From: Pithys albifrons albifrons
Taxonomy: Eukaryota > Chordata > Aves > Passeriformes > Thamnophilidae
Reading direction: 5' to 3'
Assembly: GCF_047495875.1 (NCBI RefSeq)
Contig: NC_092471.1
Coordinates: 4,237,001-4,301,000, forward strand
DNA length: 64,000 nucleotides
The position numbers were made by a program, and so were the translations under genes. Below, in pieces: positions 1-13,192 of the stretch (within the stretch, counting starts at the first letter, position 1; each line of letters starts with the position of its first letter). The notes under the pieces are model-generated. The model searched no databases and had not been told where the DNA came from. It was given only the letters and a program-made list of their open reading frames with translations.

Positions 1-47
1 TTGATGATCTCGGAGGTCTTTTCCAACCCAATCAATTCTATGATCTT
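1..47 (+). mobile_element. CR1 LINE 3' terminus, cut by window edge
   Basis: The window opens inside the last bases of a CR1 retrotransposon. The block 'ggaggtcttttccaaccca' followed by 'attctatgat' is the conserved CR1 3' end, where the element's reverse transcriptase starts copying. It matches the CR1 tail at 46277-46320 with a single mismatch over about 44 bases, so both belong to the same or closely related subfamilies. The 5' part lies outside the window. Non-coding remnant. Confidence 0.8.
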
Positions 48-2538
48 GTCTTTCATAAGATTTATCTTTTCTACAGTTTCTTAGATAAGTTCTTGTGTTG
101 GACTGTGGCACCTGCTTTATATGCTTCTGCAAATAAAAATGTAATAAAATGGAGCTACACTTCTAAAGAAGTTTTCTTTCTGTTGTCTGGACATTTATTT
201 GAAATTGCAGGGACTGGTTTTTGTTTTTTTGTTTTTTTTTTGTCAAGCTGGTGAATGTAAATGAACATCAGCACTGGGAAGGGAAGGAATACCTTGCAGG
301 ACAGGATGTCCAATTCAGGGCTGGGGATCTGTGCATTCATTAAAGGTAATGAGGATCCCGAACATGCAGCCCCGACAATTGCAATGGTAATGAATTGCTC
401 GAGCTCTGTTTTCCATAGATCTGAATGTGTTATTGTGAAAACAGCTTTAATGACTTCCTGACAAAATTTACACTGAAAACATAGTGCAGTTAATTAGTTT
501 TGCTCATATTCCTTTGACAAGGGGGCTCTGGCATGTGCTTGTAATTCCCCTTGGAGTGCAGTGTTAGGTTTTAATATGTACACTTTATTTTCCACCATTT
601 AGTTTATAAAATAAGAATGAGCTTTCCACTTTAGTCCCTGCTGCCTCTGCTGCCTGTATCATCAAATGTATGAAAAAGACACACAGCAAACAGTTTTTTC
701 AAAAACTGTATTTTTTTTCCTCCAGAAAATTTGCAGCTACTGTTTTTCTACTTTATCGTCTTCATGTTTCCCTTCCTCCTTTAGGTTAATCATCTTTACA
801 TTTAAATAAAATATGTTTTCCTGTAAGATCATGCATATGGCCTTTTGTGCAAGAAAGAAGAGGAGGAAATGTTTTTACTTCTTGTATATTGATTTAGAAA
901 TGTAAGACTATAATGGAGAGAATAATATAACTTTATCCAAAGCAGTAATGAATCTTCAGAGCTATGAGTAAGCAGACTGGCAATCATTTTATTTAAGAAT
1001 TGCCTCTATATTCTTTACAGAAGTTGCAACATAAAGTTCCTGTACTGAGAGTGGAAAACAGCACCTAAACTTGGGTGAAAATCTTTACACTCTTTAGGAT
1101 ACTTTCCTCTTAGATAAATTTTTATCCCTGTTTTCAATCTGATAAACATACAGTGAGAATAAAGGAAATAGAAAAATGTCCAGATAGTAAATGCAAGAAA
1201 TTTTCTGAGGGGAAAAATAAGAAAAAAAGTCTTTGGTTGAAGTGCTCTGTCCTTTAAAAGTACAACTTCTTGAGCTGTGAAGTCAAACAAAAAGTCTAAG
1301 CTCCTAGGAGATATATATCCTTGCTATATTATTCAGTCAATATCTTTAGTTATTTAGAAACATTTAGTGATTCTCTAATAATATTAGAAGTATGTTAATA
1401 TTTCATTGTTTTTTCCTAATGTTTCCTGCTAATCACTTATAGAAATGACCATTAAAAATTCAGGGACCGGAACAGCTCCACTTGTTTTGGAGGTACAGAG
1501 TTGTATCCTTTAGTTCTTGTTGCTACATGAAAACACGGTTAGTGGCACACTTGGGGGAAAAAAATCAACTAGTTTTCAATTCCTATTTTGATGCAATTTT
1601 TTTATTCATTATAATTTATTTATGATTGCATATTATCAGTATTACAGAAGCATTGAGAAGCTTTGAATAAGTGTTTAATTATATCAGACACTATAGACAT
1701 GCAAAGCAAGCAAAAAAAGGCTATTCCAGCTAACTTATAATCTTACAAGATAAAGATATGGTGGGAGAAAGGAAGCAGCTTTGTCATCACTTTACAGATC
1801 AGGCTCTGAGACTTTTCTCTTTTTTCTGTCCCTCTTTGTCTCATTGTCCCTCATCTAAAATATCTTGAACACATACACAACCAGCTTCATATAACAGCAG
1901 AATTTCTTCCTGGGTGCCAAAATTGGATGGGTTACTATAAACCCAAGGCATGTTAGAGAATATCTACAACTCCTGAGCAAATTTTTCAGCCCAATGGATC
2001 TATCCATCACTTTGCCCAGTCAAGTCCTTAGTGATTGAGGGCAGTTTGGAGCACCCAATTGTGGGAGTGTTCCTGCCTCTAAAATGAGCAAAGCAGAGAG
2101 GGATAAAACCTCTTTCCCTATTGCCATTTGTCACAGTTCTCTGCTGAACTTGTTGTTTGATTAATTGCATGGAATTATAAAACTCTGTATGTAAAATGCT
2201 TGTGGGACACTGGTTTATCCTCTGGGCATATGTGGAAGTGTGTGCCAAGGAAATCTGTTTTATGTCCAGTTCCATTCTTTGTGAAAGATGATGTGTAAAA
2301 CTTGAAAAGTCAGATTATTAGTGCTGATTCTTTGGTAATAACATCTAAAAATATCCAGTCATTCTCTATGAAAAACAAGGTGTAGCACAATTGAAGATAC
2401 TTGAGGTTTATCCAAGACATTAAAACAGAGTATACAGGAAAAGAGATTTAAGAAATAGATTCTAATGGAATAGAAGAGGAAAGTTATTTATGCCAGTATT
2501 TTAGAAAGATATCTTAATATAATTTATAGGGGTAATTT
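48..2538. other. AT-rich unique sequence, no gene seen
   Basis: No coding region or RNA gene was recognised. The stretch has a T-rich tract near 216-242 and several short A or T runs. Open frames here (for example at 1015-1290 and 2000-2275 on the minus strand) are under 100 codons, lack recognisable motifs and do not suggest exons. Probably intergenic or intronic. Confidence 0.6.
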
Positions 2539-2659
2539 ATATGTATATATATACATATACATATATATATACATATAAATATATATATATAAATATATAT
2601 AAATATATATATATATATATAAATAAATAGAAATAAATAAATAAATAAATATCTATATC
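2539..2659. repeat. AT microsatellite grading into (AAAT)n
   Basis: About 70 bases of alternating TA/TACA/TAAA units with many self-complementary stretches are followed by 'aaataaat'-type tetranucleotide repeats. Such a tract can extrude hairpins and usually varies in length between individuals. The mixture of TA, TACA and TAAA units suggests an old, interrupted microsatellite. Confidence 0.9.
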
Positions 2660-5600
2660 TAAATTTTTCTTCTAATTCTTGGATATTTTATTCTCAATAC
2701 TACATTACTGAATCTTCCTTCTTTAGAAAAAAAATATTTTAACTTTGTGCAGACAACAGATTTCTTGACATAATTTAATACAGGATTTTATAATTACAAC
2801 TTCAGATTCTTGATTTGTTTTTGCTGTTGTTATTGTTTTTTCTTTAAAACCTGCAAGGCAATTTACTTTTCCTTTTAATACAAACAAACCCTTCCTAATT
2901 ATAGTAATCAGTTCACATGCAATAATCGCATTAGCTGTGGTAATTATTATTTGCATCACCTGGACCTCTGTTGGGGTTGATAGACAAAATCAATAATTCT
3001 CAAGCAGGCAGAAGGGTGAGGCTGATTATACGTTCAAGTGATCAGGGACCAGATTGCATTTGATTAAATGAACTGGTTAGAGATTTTATAATTAATGTTC
3101 TTTGTTAAAAGACAGAAAACTAAACAAATGCATGCACTGAAAATGGTCATGTTCTCTGAATGTCAGAATAGAATGACATCTTAAAATAATATAAAGTGAG
3201 TTAATTTTTCACTGAAACTGTAGTGGCAAATGTGAGGTCCCCCTGAACAAAAAAAAAGGGACATCTTTTCAGGATAAACATGTTTAAAATTCCTGGCTTT
3301 ACAGTGTCCATAAATTGAATCCAGCTGATATGTTAGAGAGATCTGAAGCCCAAAGAGATGAAGTACTCTGAAAATATTTTATGTTTCTCTCAAAATAGGC
3401 TCAGGAATCATTTACTAAATTGTAAATATACTTAATAAAACCCTGTCTTGCTATCCCAGTTATGAGAGAAAGTCATTCCATGCTATTCTTCTTTGGTCAC
3501 ACAGTATGGGAACACATCTGCCTATTCAGTGTTCATGTCTTGGAGAGGGTAAGGAGGCAAAGGATAAAGGACTCGTTCTTGTGACACAGGAACACAAGTC
3601 ATGAAAAAAGAGAACACCAGAACTGATTAAGCCACATGTTAAACAATATGTCTATGAACTGTCAGCTGGGTATGTGCCAGACAGTTCAGAGAAAAGTAAG
3701 CAAAGATCCCAACCCAAGTTCTCTCCTCACTGTAGTAAAAGCAGGAGCAGCAATTGCAGAGCATTGCCAGAGGTGCAGCTCTGCATCCCCCAAAGGAAGT
3801 TTCTGAGGTCAAAGGAAGCACTTTGTACTGGTCTTGAAACAGTGTTATGTCCACAGCCAAAGAGAATCAGATCCAGCTGGAGAGTGAAGAAACATCCCAC
3901 AGTACAGCATTAGAGATCTCCAGGGATCGGCAGGCAACGTGTTCTGCTCAGGATATGCTATTTCTGCAGAGGCAGCTTTGCAGAACTTTATACTCCCTCC
4001 CTTCAGCAAGGCCAGGCTGCATCAAAGTGCTGCTCTGCACATCACAAATCACTCTGGAGCAGCACTAACTCAGGAAACTGCTGCCTGAGGGGCTCGTTAC
4101 TGCTTTTACTGTGGGCTGGGATGGGAGAATGAGAAGTTCCAGGCAAGTAGGAAGAATGACCAGAGGTGTGGAGCTGCTTCTGTCTGAGGAGCAAGTGAAT
4201 AAAACAGAACTCTGCAAACTAAAGAAAGGGCACCTGGATGGAGTTGTGATGTGACAGAACTCTGCAAACATTGCATTGCAGTATAGAGCAGGAGAACTTC
4301 TTCACCCTTATTGGCATATGGTAGGAATACTGAAGGGAAAAATAACAAAGACCTTCAAGATCATTGATGGAAGCCTTTCTAAGGCCTTAATTTTTATGAA
4401 AACAAATTATGTCAGCAGGTGGGAAGTGGTGATGAAGAAGTTCCCCTTCTTTCAGGAGCAGGATTTAGCCCTTTTGAGGCCTGTGTTTTACAGATGAAGT
4501 TGTATGTGGAGGCCACCAAACATCTTTGGGAAAGGATAGGGCAGGGCACCTCATGTATGACCCCGTAACTTTAAGTTTGCACCAAACCAGCGTGGAGGGA
4601 TCTCACAGGGACGTGATAAAGCTCAGCTGGTTTGTGATGAAGGGGCTGTGGCAGCCTTGGCTGCAGGGGATGGGTCACTGCTGGTTTCAGCACCGTGGCT
4701 GTCACTGCCCAGCCTGCAAGGGCTGCTCTGGTAACTGATTGAACATAAAAATCTGCTTGAAAAGGTGAGGGTTTTTTTCCCTTCTCATTTTTATCTTCCT
4801 CCCCAACCCTCAAAGCTGGAGCAGGTTGAAAAGCAAGCAAAGGGAAAGCTTGATTTGTGCATTCCTTAGTTTGAAAAGTGCTCCACATTTACAATTTTAA
4901 AACTTTTCTGTGGAAAGCCATCTGCACAGATTGTGAATTGTATGCAACTGTACAAGAGAAATTACAATTTGCTATAGACTGGCGTAAACAATACAAAAGT
5001 CTTTTCTTTCCTGCTACAAACACCTTTTTTTTTTCCCCTGGTACATGTCTAAGTAAGACCAATTTTCTTAAGAAGCTCCCAAGAGTACATAAATCTTAAT
5101 TCATATCCATATAAAACAGGTCAGTGATTACCTTAATTCAAGACTACAACTTTTTAACTTTGGTTTCATTCTCATTACAGTCTCTTAAATTACCACAAAG
5201 GATTATTGTAACAGCAAGTTCAATGCCAATCTTTGGTTTATTCGATTGTTTCTTATTTTGTGTTACTTCCTTTTTAAAAGAAAATGAATTTTCCTATTTA
5301 CTAGAAGCAGAGGAGAATTTTGGATTCACTTAACAAGTATTCTCTTTTGTCATTTCCTACTGGAAAAGCTTTTAAAGACACTCTTTAGGCCATTCAAACT
5401 GAAATATAAAGTACTTTCAGAAAGCTACTTCTTGTTCTGAATTTCATAGGACAGATTGTCTTCGTTTCCCACATTTTTGTCTGTAAGGAACAGTTTCCCA
5501 GAAGACAATAATGAAGCTCAAACCTGTTCTTGCTCTAAGTGGTCCCAAGCACACAAGCAGTGAGGCTTTTCAGGCAGTCTGGATGGGGGAGGGATGGGCA

Positions 5601-8600
5601 CCTCTGCCCTTGGGTACTGAGCTGTCATCTCTCAAATTTCTCACCCCTTTGTCCCCGTTCCCCACCACAGCCCTTCAGATTTTCTACCCTTCCATGGCAG
5701 TGTTTTCTCTCTTATATCCTCAAGCCAATGTAATTACCATCTCACTCTCTTTTTCCCTTCCTTTCTTGGCTCCAGCTTCTTTTTTCCCACTTTCTTTCTA
5801 ACAACTTAGCAATTTTCTCAGTAACCTGAGCCAAGGTCACTGGGTGATGCTGCATCAAAGCTAAGCCTTGGATCACAGGCAGCTGAACCCCTGGGTTGAG
5901 AGTTACATCTGCAGGATAACTGAAGTGCAACAGGTTTAGGAAATACATTTTCCTGGATTTGTGATTGGCACTTCAGTGAATATTTACATCTTTCCTTTGA
6001 CTTTACAAAACAGTCATAGAATTGGCATAATCTTGAGGTTTTCCTAAATTGAGGTATTAGTTATAGAGTTTGAGGAATATTTATAGTTTGAAATTTGGCA
6101 TTATCTTTCCAACAGACAGATCTTTAATACTCTAAATAAGTCTTGCATCAAACAGCATTAAAGCTTAGTAGCGGATTTCTAGTGGAAAAATTTCCCAAAA
6201 TCTGTATTTTCCAGGGAACTGTATTAAAGCAATTTACTTCTGAAGCTTCGGTATATCACACAAAGTAACAACCAATCACCCTGCATTTGAATAATTCTCA
6301 ATGAATGTACTTAAATCAAATTCCATGTAAACTCAAATATGGGATCCTGTAAGATCTTTGGAGAGATTTTGATAGTTTCAGTGGCTAATGAAAATAAAAA
6401 CACTATTCTTGTCTTTTGTCATTGTCCCTAGTTTGGGAAAATGTTATGTATTAAATATTTGGAGGTAAAATTTTAAAATTTGGGTAAAGCAGTGGGGGTT
6501 GACTTCTCTGTAAGTTCCTGTGCATTATGCAAAGTTGGCAGAATTAATTTTAAAAGTCAGTGACTGCAGAAAGCTGAGGGTAAGGACTGACTCACCAGCA
6601 GGAGTCTCTTAACTTCACTGTTGTGTCTGTTCAAAGGGCTCTGCTCCTCACTTCTCCTCCTCTCCTCTGTTGTTTCGTTCAGCATTCACTTCTCTGTGAA
6701 TCAACAGCTTAACCACTATGATTTATCCCAGAGTATGTGAAAAAAGCACTGATTTTTGGCTTTCATTAATACATTTGCTTGCACTTTTCAGTGATTCAGT
6801 GACTATTATATGAAGGTTGAGCCTTCAGTATGGAGCTTTCATGAAAATCCCAGGTTTAACCATCTCCAGTTGTAAATTGGGGTCCAATAATGGCACAAAC
6901 TGGGTCTGCTTGTCATGCTGTGTTAGCCAAAGCTCTTTCATGAGCATTGCCTGGCTAGTCTTGGGTGATAAATGCTGATATAGTACTTGACCAGAACAAA
7001 GTGACAACCTAATAAGGTCCACATGAATGATGACAGGAGAGAGATACAATCAAATATATGCATTTTTTACATGCAAGCATGTTCTTGCTTCTATTATTAT
7101 ACACAGTTGGAGTGTGTGTAAGTGCTAAGGCATTAGCTCCTCATTTTCACTGTGGAATTATACTTGGCGTTCTCTGCTTATCTGAAAGTGATACTTCTTC
7201 CTTTCCATTTGATCTATTTTTTTCCCCTCCAGCATAATGAAGAATGATGGCACTTTTAGATGTTGACATTTCAGAAAGCTGAGATGGTCTGTAGTAGACT
7301 ACAAATGATGAAAGCTTAATGAAAGTTATTTTCTCATAATAGCTCTAAATTGGCTATTTTCGCTGAATGGAGTGGGTCCACTGCATTGAGCTTGAACTTT
7401 TTACCCCTCTGTAATCCTGTAGTTACCAAAAGTAATGGGGAATGACTTTAACTGTTTAGCTGTTTCTAATCCAGAGTTAAGAGAGCTGATTCAAATTGAG
7501 TTTTTACATTATTCCTAGATGCAGGAATTTGTTACTGTGAAGAACTGAAAGGTTGTTATTTTCTGACTTCATCCATTGCAAGCGTGGCAGTCAGACCCAG
7601 AAACTGTGCTGGATGAATAGGAAAGGTCAGAATGGAAAGTAGAAGGAAATGGGGATTTAAAACTTCTATACTAGGATAAAATTTTCATGTTACCCAAACT
7701 GTGAGCCAATATAAAAAACTTTCAGTAAATCAGCCTGAAATCATTTAATACATGTAGAGCTGGAAGACTCTAAAATCTTTCTCTAGAGAGTTAGGAAGGT
7801 TGTTCCTAATACATAATACAGTGAGAACCTTCCCAAATTTTGTCTTTAAAAAGTAATATTCAAACCCCTTATCTCATAAGAACATTACAACAACAAATGG
7901 GCAGTTGGCATTTTGTCAGCTCAACCCAAATCACCTTTTTTCAATACTTAAAATTGTTGGTAATTTTGCTACCCTGATTGACACAGACATTCTCAGAGTG
8001 CAACCATTTCTTTCATTCATGTTGCAGTGGGTCAAAGACCAAAGATAATAAACCTGAGACACATTAATACTGTTTGAAAAAGAAGTTGTGACTGTTTTTC
8101 TGCCATCAAATGCGATTTTTTAGGCAGCAGTCTCTTTTAGCTATTATAGTAAATTTATCAGGACATATAGGAAAGGTTGATTTAATTCTTGTAGTTGTCT
8201 CAAGCTAAAGACAGGGTTGTAATATTTCAAAAGTCTCAAAATGCCATCAGAATCCTGGGCAAACACATTATCAGAAACACCAATGATTTCAGGTTGAATG
8301 TGATTCTATCAATTCATTAAGCACAAGCCTTTGTTAATAGGTGATTGATAGAGGTAATGAGGAAAACTCCACTTTTGTAAATCTTCATTTTATAGGCCTG
8401 AAGTTCCCAGTAAACTGTTTGTTCATCCTACCAATTTAATCAAAGTGTGTTGTTGAACTTCCCAAGGATATGTTGTAGTTGCTTGGCAATGGATTGTGGA
8501 ACAATTTGTTTAAAGTTCAAGGAATGCAGAACTAGAGTAATTTATTCAAATCCTCCACTTATTAAATCAGGATTTGACTTAATTTTTTTTCCTGACTAAT

Positions 8601-9430
8601 AAAATGGACTTGAAAAGAATTAGCTAAACCTCTGTGGAATTGTCACAAAATAATTCTGATGACTGTGTTGTCTATTAGTTTTCACTGCCAGTAAGGAAGG
8701 CAAATGGAGATGAATACATTCCCCATTGTTTTGTGGATTGTCAGAAAGGGATTTATTTTTAAACAGTTTATTGTCTCAACATCATCCTCCTTTCAAGATA
8801 AGTAACATGGAGATAATATACCTGCATTTTTATGAGGCATCTGAAGTATCTGAATATTTCACAAGAAAGGGTATTTTCTTTCTCTGTCACTCGTAAAAAA
8901 ACAGAGACTGCGGGTGCTGAATTGGGATAGTTTTCTGATGGGCATGAATAATTTAATTGCTTGAATTTAAAATGTTACAACAATAAATAAATTTTATTTT
9001 AAGTACCAGTTTTGGCCCAATTTTACTAACGTGTGTATTTCTGGTCGGAGGGTTGCTGCTCCTTTAATCTAGACAAAGAAAGACAAATATAACATGACAC
9101 ATTCTTGAAGTGTCAAGCTCACCTGCACTCACTGGATTTTACCGTGGAACTCTCTGAGCTTTTGATCAGAACCACAAAGCACGTTTCATTATGCATTAGG
9201 ACCTGAAAGAAGGAAACGTGAGAACCTGAGAGTTGCGTCGCTGTTTTAACGTTTTTTCTCACTACCTGTAAATCCTCTTTAGATCAGGGCACCAGAGTCC
9301 TGTGTCCTCTAGGAGAAAACAAAGCAAGGTAGACCCAGGAACCTAAAGATTTAGTATAAAACAAGCTATAACTGAGGAAAAAAGAAATGCGTTTACTTGT
9401 CTCGCCAGTGAGGGGATATGAAATATTTAT
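2660..9430. other. Unique non-coding sequence
   Basis: Nearly 7 kb without a recognised gene, transposon or RNA. A patch at about 3640-4740 has overlapping open frames on both strands and somewhat higher GC, but none resembles a known protein. The segment from 6.0 to 9.0 kb is AT-rich and almost free of repeats. Parts of it, for example 8280-8530, have the AATTA/ATCAAT-rich texture often seen in conserved non-coding DNA, but conservation cannot be judged from one sequence. Confidence 0.55.
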
Positions 9431-9952
9431 CTAAGCATCAGTCGAGTCCATGGGATCTACAACTGTGTGCAGCCCTGAGTCAGTTAAGCTGCTTTTTTCC
9501 CTCTCATGCCCCATTTTGAGGAGATAGGCATGGGCAGGGTGCAGACTGCAGCTGAGATGCCACGAGCTGGCAGTGGCTGCTTGGAGCACCCTGCCAGTTC
9601 CCTGCCAGGAGCTGCCCCGACTCAGGCAGTTCCAGCCCAGTGTGTTCATCCTGCAGAACAGCAGCTCATCCAGAGCCTCTGGACACTTGGCTCCAGCACA
9701 GCAGAGATGCTCAAAGAAGGACACCCTCCTGCAGCTGTGGCTCTTGTGAGTTAAGGAGATAACCACAGAGGTTTTACCAGGTTCAGGCAAGGTTTTGGAA
9801 ATGTCTTTGCCATACCATCCTAAATGGGAATCACACGACAGGACTGCATTTAGGAAGAAAGAAGGATTTATTCCTGAGACTCTTTCAAAAGACCACATGT
9901 GAAAATAATTACAGAGAATTACAGAATAAGATGGCAGGTTGATGAATTCCAA
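9431..9952 (-). other. Longest open frame in the window (173 codons), probably not a gene
   Basis: A minus-strand frame stays open for 173 codons across a locally GC-richer patch (about 9500-9770) rich in 'gcag', 'cagc' and 'ctgc' words. The opposite strand is open over much of the same patch (9506-9754), as happens when TA-containing stop codons are scarce. The conceptual product is rich in Cys, Trp, Ser and His and shows no domain, signal peptide or membrane segment that I recognise. There is no upstream promoter or convincing splice context. It could be the remnant of an LTR or other old repeat whose family I cannot name. I do not regard it as a supported gene. Confidence 0.15.
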
Positions 9953-10616
9953 GCATCACCCCTTTCTAGGTATATTTTCCATGACAACTTGAGAAATACT
10001 CATAATCTGTGTATAGATTGCCATGAGGAAAGTGATGAGAATGAGCTAAAGGTATTAAACCACAAGGCAAGGAATGGACTTCAGAGATTGAACAGGAGGG
10101 AGCCTTATGTGCAACTGTCTCTGATGACTTCACAAGCAGCATCTTCCTAAGGGAATTGTAGGATTTCCCTCTGTGTCTGAAATAGATTTTAAATAGCTTG
10201 AAGAAGACTTTCCTACTTTTCTCTGTCTATTAGAGCTCACCTTTTGGTTCCTTCTGGCAGGATACTTTTTCTTTCCATTTGGTTCTTCTGCTACATTATC
10301 ACAGGCAATGCAGGAAGAGTCTTCAGTTCTGAGTTAATTAGCATTCCATGACCAAAGCCTCACTCAGTGTAGAATTCATTCTGCCCATTTACACACCTGT
10401 CCATAGGATCCTCTGCATAACAAGATTCCCTGTGTTTTCCTCTTAGTAATGAGTGTTTGAAGAAAAAAACAGTGCATACAGCAGAAAACAGTGGCCACCA
10501 TGTCTTGAGGAAAATTCTCTAAATTCTAAATACTTTGTCTCTTGGTTAATTGAGTAGTTAACCTCTTAATTAGTAGCCACCATTTAACTCAGTGTTTGAC
10601 TTCACCTCACTTAGTG
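9953..10616. other. Unique non-coding sequence
   Basis: No gene, RNA or repeat family recognised between the GC-richer patch and the A-rich tract ahead of the minus-strand CR1. Confidence 0.5.
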
Positions 10617-10663
10617 AAAAAAAAAAACAACAAAACAACCCCAAAACAAAACTAAAACAACAC
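10617..10663. repeat. A-rich (CAAA/CCAAAA) low-complexity tract
   Basis: A run of 11 A is followed by C-interrupted A blocks such as 'caacaaaacaaccccaaaac'. It lies about 40 bp before the 3' end of the minus-strand CR1. Similar CAAA-type tracts occur at 26809-26867 and 61454-61532, so it looks like a genome-typical low-complexity class rather than a tail belonging to this CR1. Confidence 0.75.
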
Positions 10664-10699
10664 TACCTCTTAGGAAATGAGCTAAGTGGCTTTAGAGTT

Positions 10700-11015
10700 T
10701 ATCACAGAAAAAGGTTGGAAGAGCCCTCTGAGATCACTGAGTCCAACCATTAACCCAGCACTGCTGTGTTCACACTAGCCCATACATCCAAATGCCATAT
10801 CCACACATTTTTTGAACATTACCAGGAATGGTGACTCCACCTTTTCCCTGGGCAGCTTGTTCCAATGCCTGACCACCCTTTCAGTGGAGAATTTTTTCCC
10901 AGTATCCAATCTAAACCTTCCCTGGTGCAACTTGAGGCCATTTCTGCTCACCCTGTCACTTGTTACCTGAGAAAAGAGACCAATCCTTGCTACAACCTCC
11001 TTTCAGGTAGTTGTC
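10700..11015 (-). mobile_element. CR1 LINE fragment, 5'-truncated
   Basis: Read on the minus strand this is the 3' portion of a CR1 element. On the plus strand the diagnostic blocks appear in inverted order: 'atcacagaaaaaggttggaa' (3' end), then 'gagtccaaccattaaccca', 'gggcagcttgttccaatgcc', 'gaccaccctttcagt' and finally 'tacaacctcctttcaggtag'. About 315 bp of the 3' region are retained with scattered substitutions. The element is truncated on its 5' side, as is usual for CR1. Its reverse-transcriptase region is absent. The plus-strand frame at 10865-11167 runs antisense through it and is not a gene. Confidence 0.93.
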
Positions 11016-11980
11016 CAGTTTTGCATTTCTTCTTTTCTTATTTTTCCTTCATTGTCCAATCTTATAATCTGCAGAAAAGAATAACATTTGTGCAAAATGT
11101 CCTAAAGCAAACTCTCAATAAATCTTCAGTTAAGTTTCTATACTTATTTTACAGTTGGTGTTGTTGAAATAATACATTCACAGCATTAAAAGCTTACATG
11201 CCTTAACAAAGGGATTCAGAAACATTGCATGATCTGGAAATTAAAAGTTAAAAGCCACAATGAACATGGCAGTTCCTTACCATGGTAATCAAGAGAGAGA
11301 AGAGAATTCAAGAATATTAATGAATCCAGAAGCAGCCAGAAGTGTCTGTGAAAGCAGAGGTGTGTTGGACATATGTCCTACACCCCTGGGGAATGGGTAG
11401 GCAAGAGCAGACTTACAAGAGGTTGGACCTTTATACAGAAACCTGACTTTCTAAATATGATTTTAGCAGCCTCTCGTGTTTAGGAAGCAATGTGATAGAG
11501 AACCTGCAGTTTGCAAAGCTCCTACACAAGAGTGCAGTAATCCCCACAACTTCATTAATGTAAATTATTTCAGGTGAAAAGGGAGAAAAAAGACAAATAA
11601 AAAAATTCCCAGTATACATTGAATTACAGAGACTTTTTTTGATTTTTGTGGGGGTTTGCGTTTGTTTTTCTTTTTTCTTCCTTTTTTTTTTCCCCAAGAG
11701 TGGAAATTAAAGAGTTTTTTTATTTCATTTGCATTCATATAACAAGCTACTAATCCTTCCTTCAGTCTATTCACTCTGCTTCCATCATAGTTTGGCACAT
11801 TCACCAGCACTTATAATGTAATTATGTAGTGAAAACTTCCTAGAAAGGAATAACGGAAGAGAATTTTATCCACTTGCTCTGTCACAAGTGAATTCAGAAC
11901 GGAAGAATGTAAAATGTTAGATGAATCAAATCAGTTCTGTTTCTTACTGAGACATACAGTGAGATCCTAGTAAGAAAAGC

Positions 11981-12020
11981 TGATGTTCATTTTCACCACT
12001 TGATGACCATTTTCACCACT
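11981..12020. repeat. 20-bp direct tandem duplication
   Basis: 'tgatgttcattttcaccact' is followed immediately by the same 20-mer with 'tt' replaced by 'ac'. Two head-to-tail copies, 18 of 20 bases identical. Confidence 0.9.
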
Positions 12021-12740
12021 TAACACCTCTGAGTACTGGAGTTTTAGATGACCAATTTTTTAGCAATATTATTCCTTTGAGAAATCATCAAGTTGTGCAC
12101 ACTCCCCTTTCACTGTCACTGGTCAGCAGAATATCTTTATCATTAGAAAACAGCACATCTAGTAGCTCAGTTTTAAAAATCACTGCCTCTACATGAGCTC
12201 CTTCAGGTGTGACCACATGCCAGAAATGCATTAGATAATAATGATTAAATTATGTGTGTCAAAATATGATGCCAACAATACTCCTGTGTGTACAGATCCA
12301 TTTTCTCTTCACATAGTCATCAGTAAATTATTTATTTAGCATCCAGTCTTATAGTTCTAAGACATCATTGATTAAAGTGTGTGTTATACTCATTGATTTT
12401 TATTCTTAGGGAAAAAAAAGTAAAGTAGAATATCAGGGAGATTGGGGCTGTAATAGTCAGCTTTGGGGGAATGGTTGGCCAGCAGTTTGCTCCCTGTGGC
12501 TGCCAATTCAGCAGCAAGGGGGTTCTGAATTCCAGAGGAAACCCAAGTGCTGCTCTCTCTGATCACCCAATGACATCCGTGCACATTCTGGTCGGGCTTT
12601 CAGAACTGTGCTCTTCTCTTTCCACAGAAATTCTGTCATTCATTAGCACTTCTTGTTGCCACAAACAAACAAAAACTCTCAAGTAAACACACAGGCAGTG
12701 CAGATGCTCATCTTCAGGAGGACAGAGTAAGAATGTGAAA

Positions 12741-12774
12741 GGAACTAAAGAATCCGACAGGAACTAAAGAATCC
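12741..12774. repeat. 15-bp direct repeat, period 19
   Basis: 'ggaactaaagaatcc' occurs at 12741-12755 and again at 12760-12774 with no mismatch, separated by four bases. A small, probably recent duplication. Confidence 0.85.
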
Positions 12775-13192
12775 ACAGAAACGCTGCCAAAACATCATTT
12801 CTGAGGGGAAAAATAAGGAAGGAAACCCACATCAGCATCAGGACATTCAGTGAGATAAAGTAAAATAGGAGAACACCAAACTATCAATGCTAAAAAGGAT
12901 ATCTCTGTCCTACCTGCAGCTTCAGAGGGACTATAAATGGTTCTGCTGTAGCTGCAGGAGCACCACTGAACACTGACCTAACCCAGGGACAGCAACACAG
13001 ATCTCTGTTCTGGAGTCAGTGTAAGCTACTATTAACTGTGTCTGTGTGATGGTGTAATTCTCAGACTATTCAGATTATTATGAAAAAACATTACCCATCA
13101 TTCCACAAATCCCTTGGACTGACATCAAAAAGAAGAAGACAAAATATATTCCAATTGTAACAAGCTTAATGGAGTTTTGGATGGTACAGAGT

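Larger units (their letters stand above)
11016..13192. other. Unique non-coding sequence with T-rich tract and two short tandem duplications
   Basis: No gene seen. A pyrimidine/T-rich tract lies at 11634-11694. Two small direct duplications are present: a 20-bp unit at 11981-12000 repeated at 12001-12020 with two mismatches, and a 15-bp identical word at 12741-12755 repeated at 12760-12774 (period 19). Confidence 0.6.

Noticed and set aside
2539..2659. AT-rich palindromic tract as a replication origin or attachment site
   Set aside because: It is an ordinary interrupted TA/AAAT microsatellite with no accompanying ordered motifs.
10865..11167. 100-codon plus-strand open frame
   Set aside because: The first half is the reverse complement of a CR1 3' region and the rest is AT-rich unique DNA.
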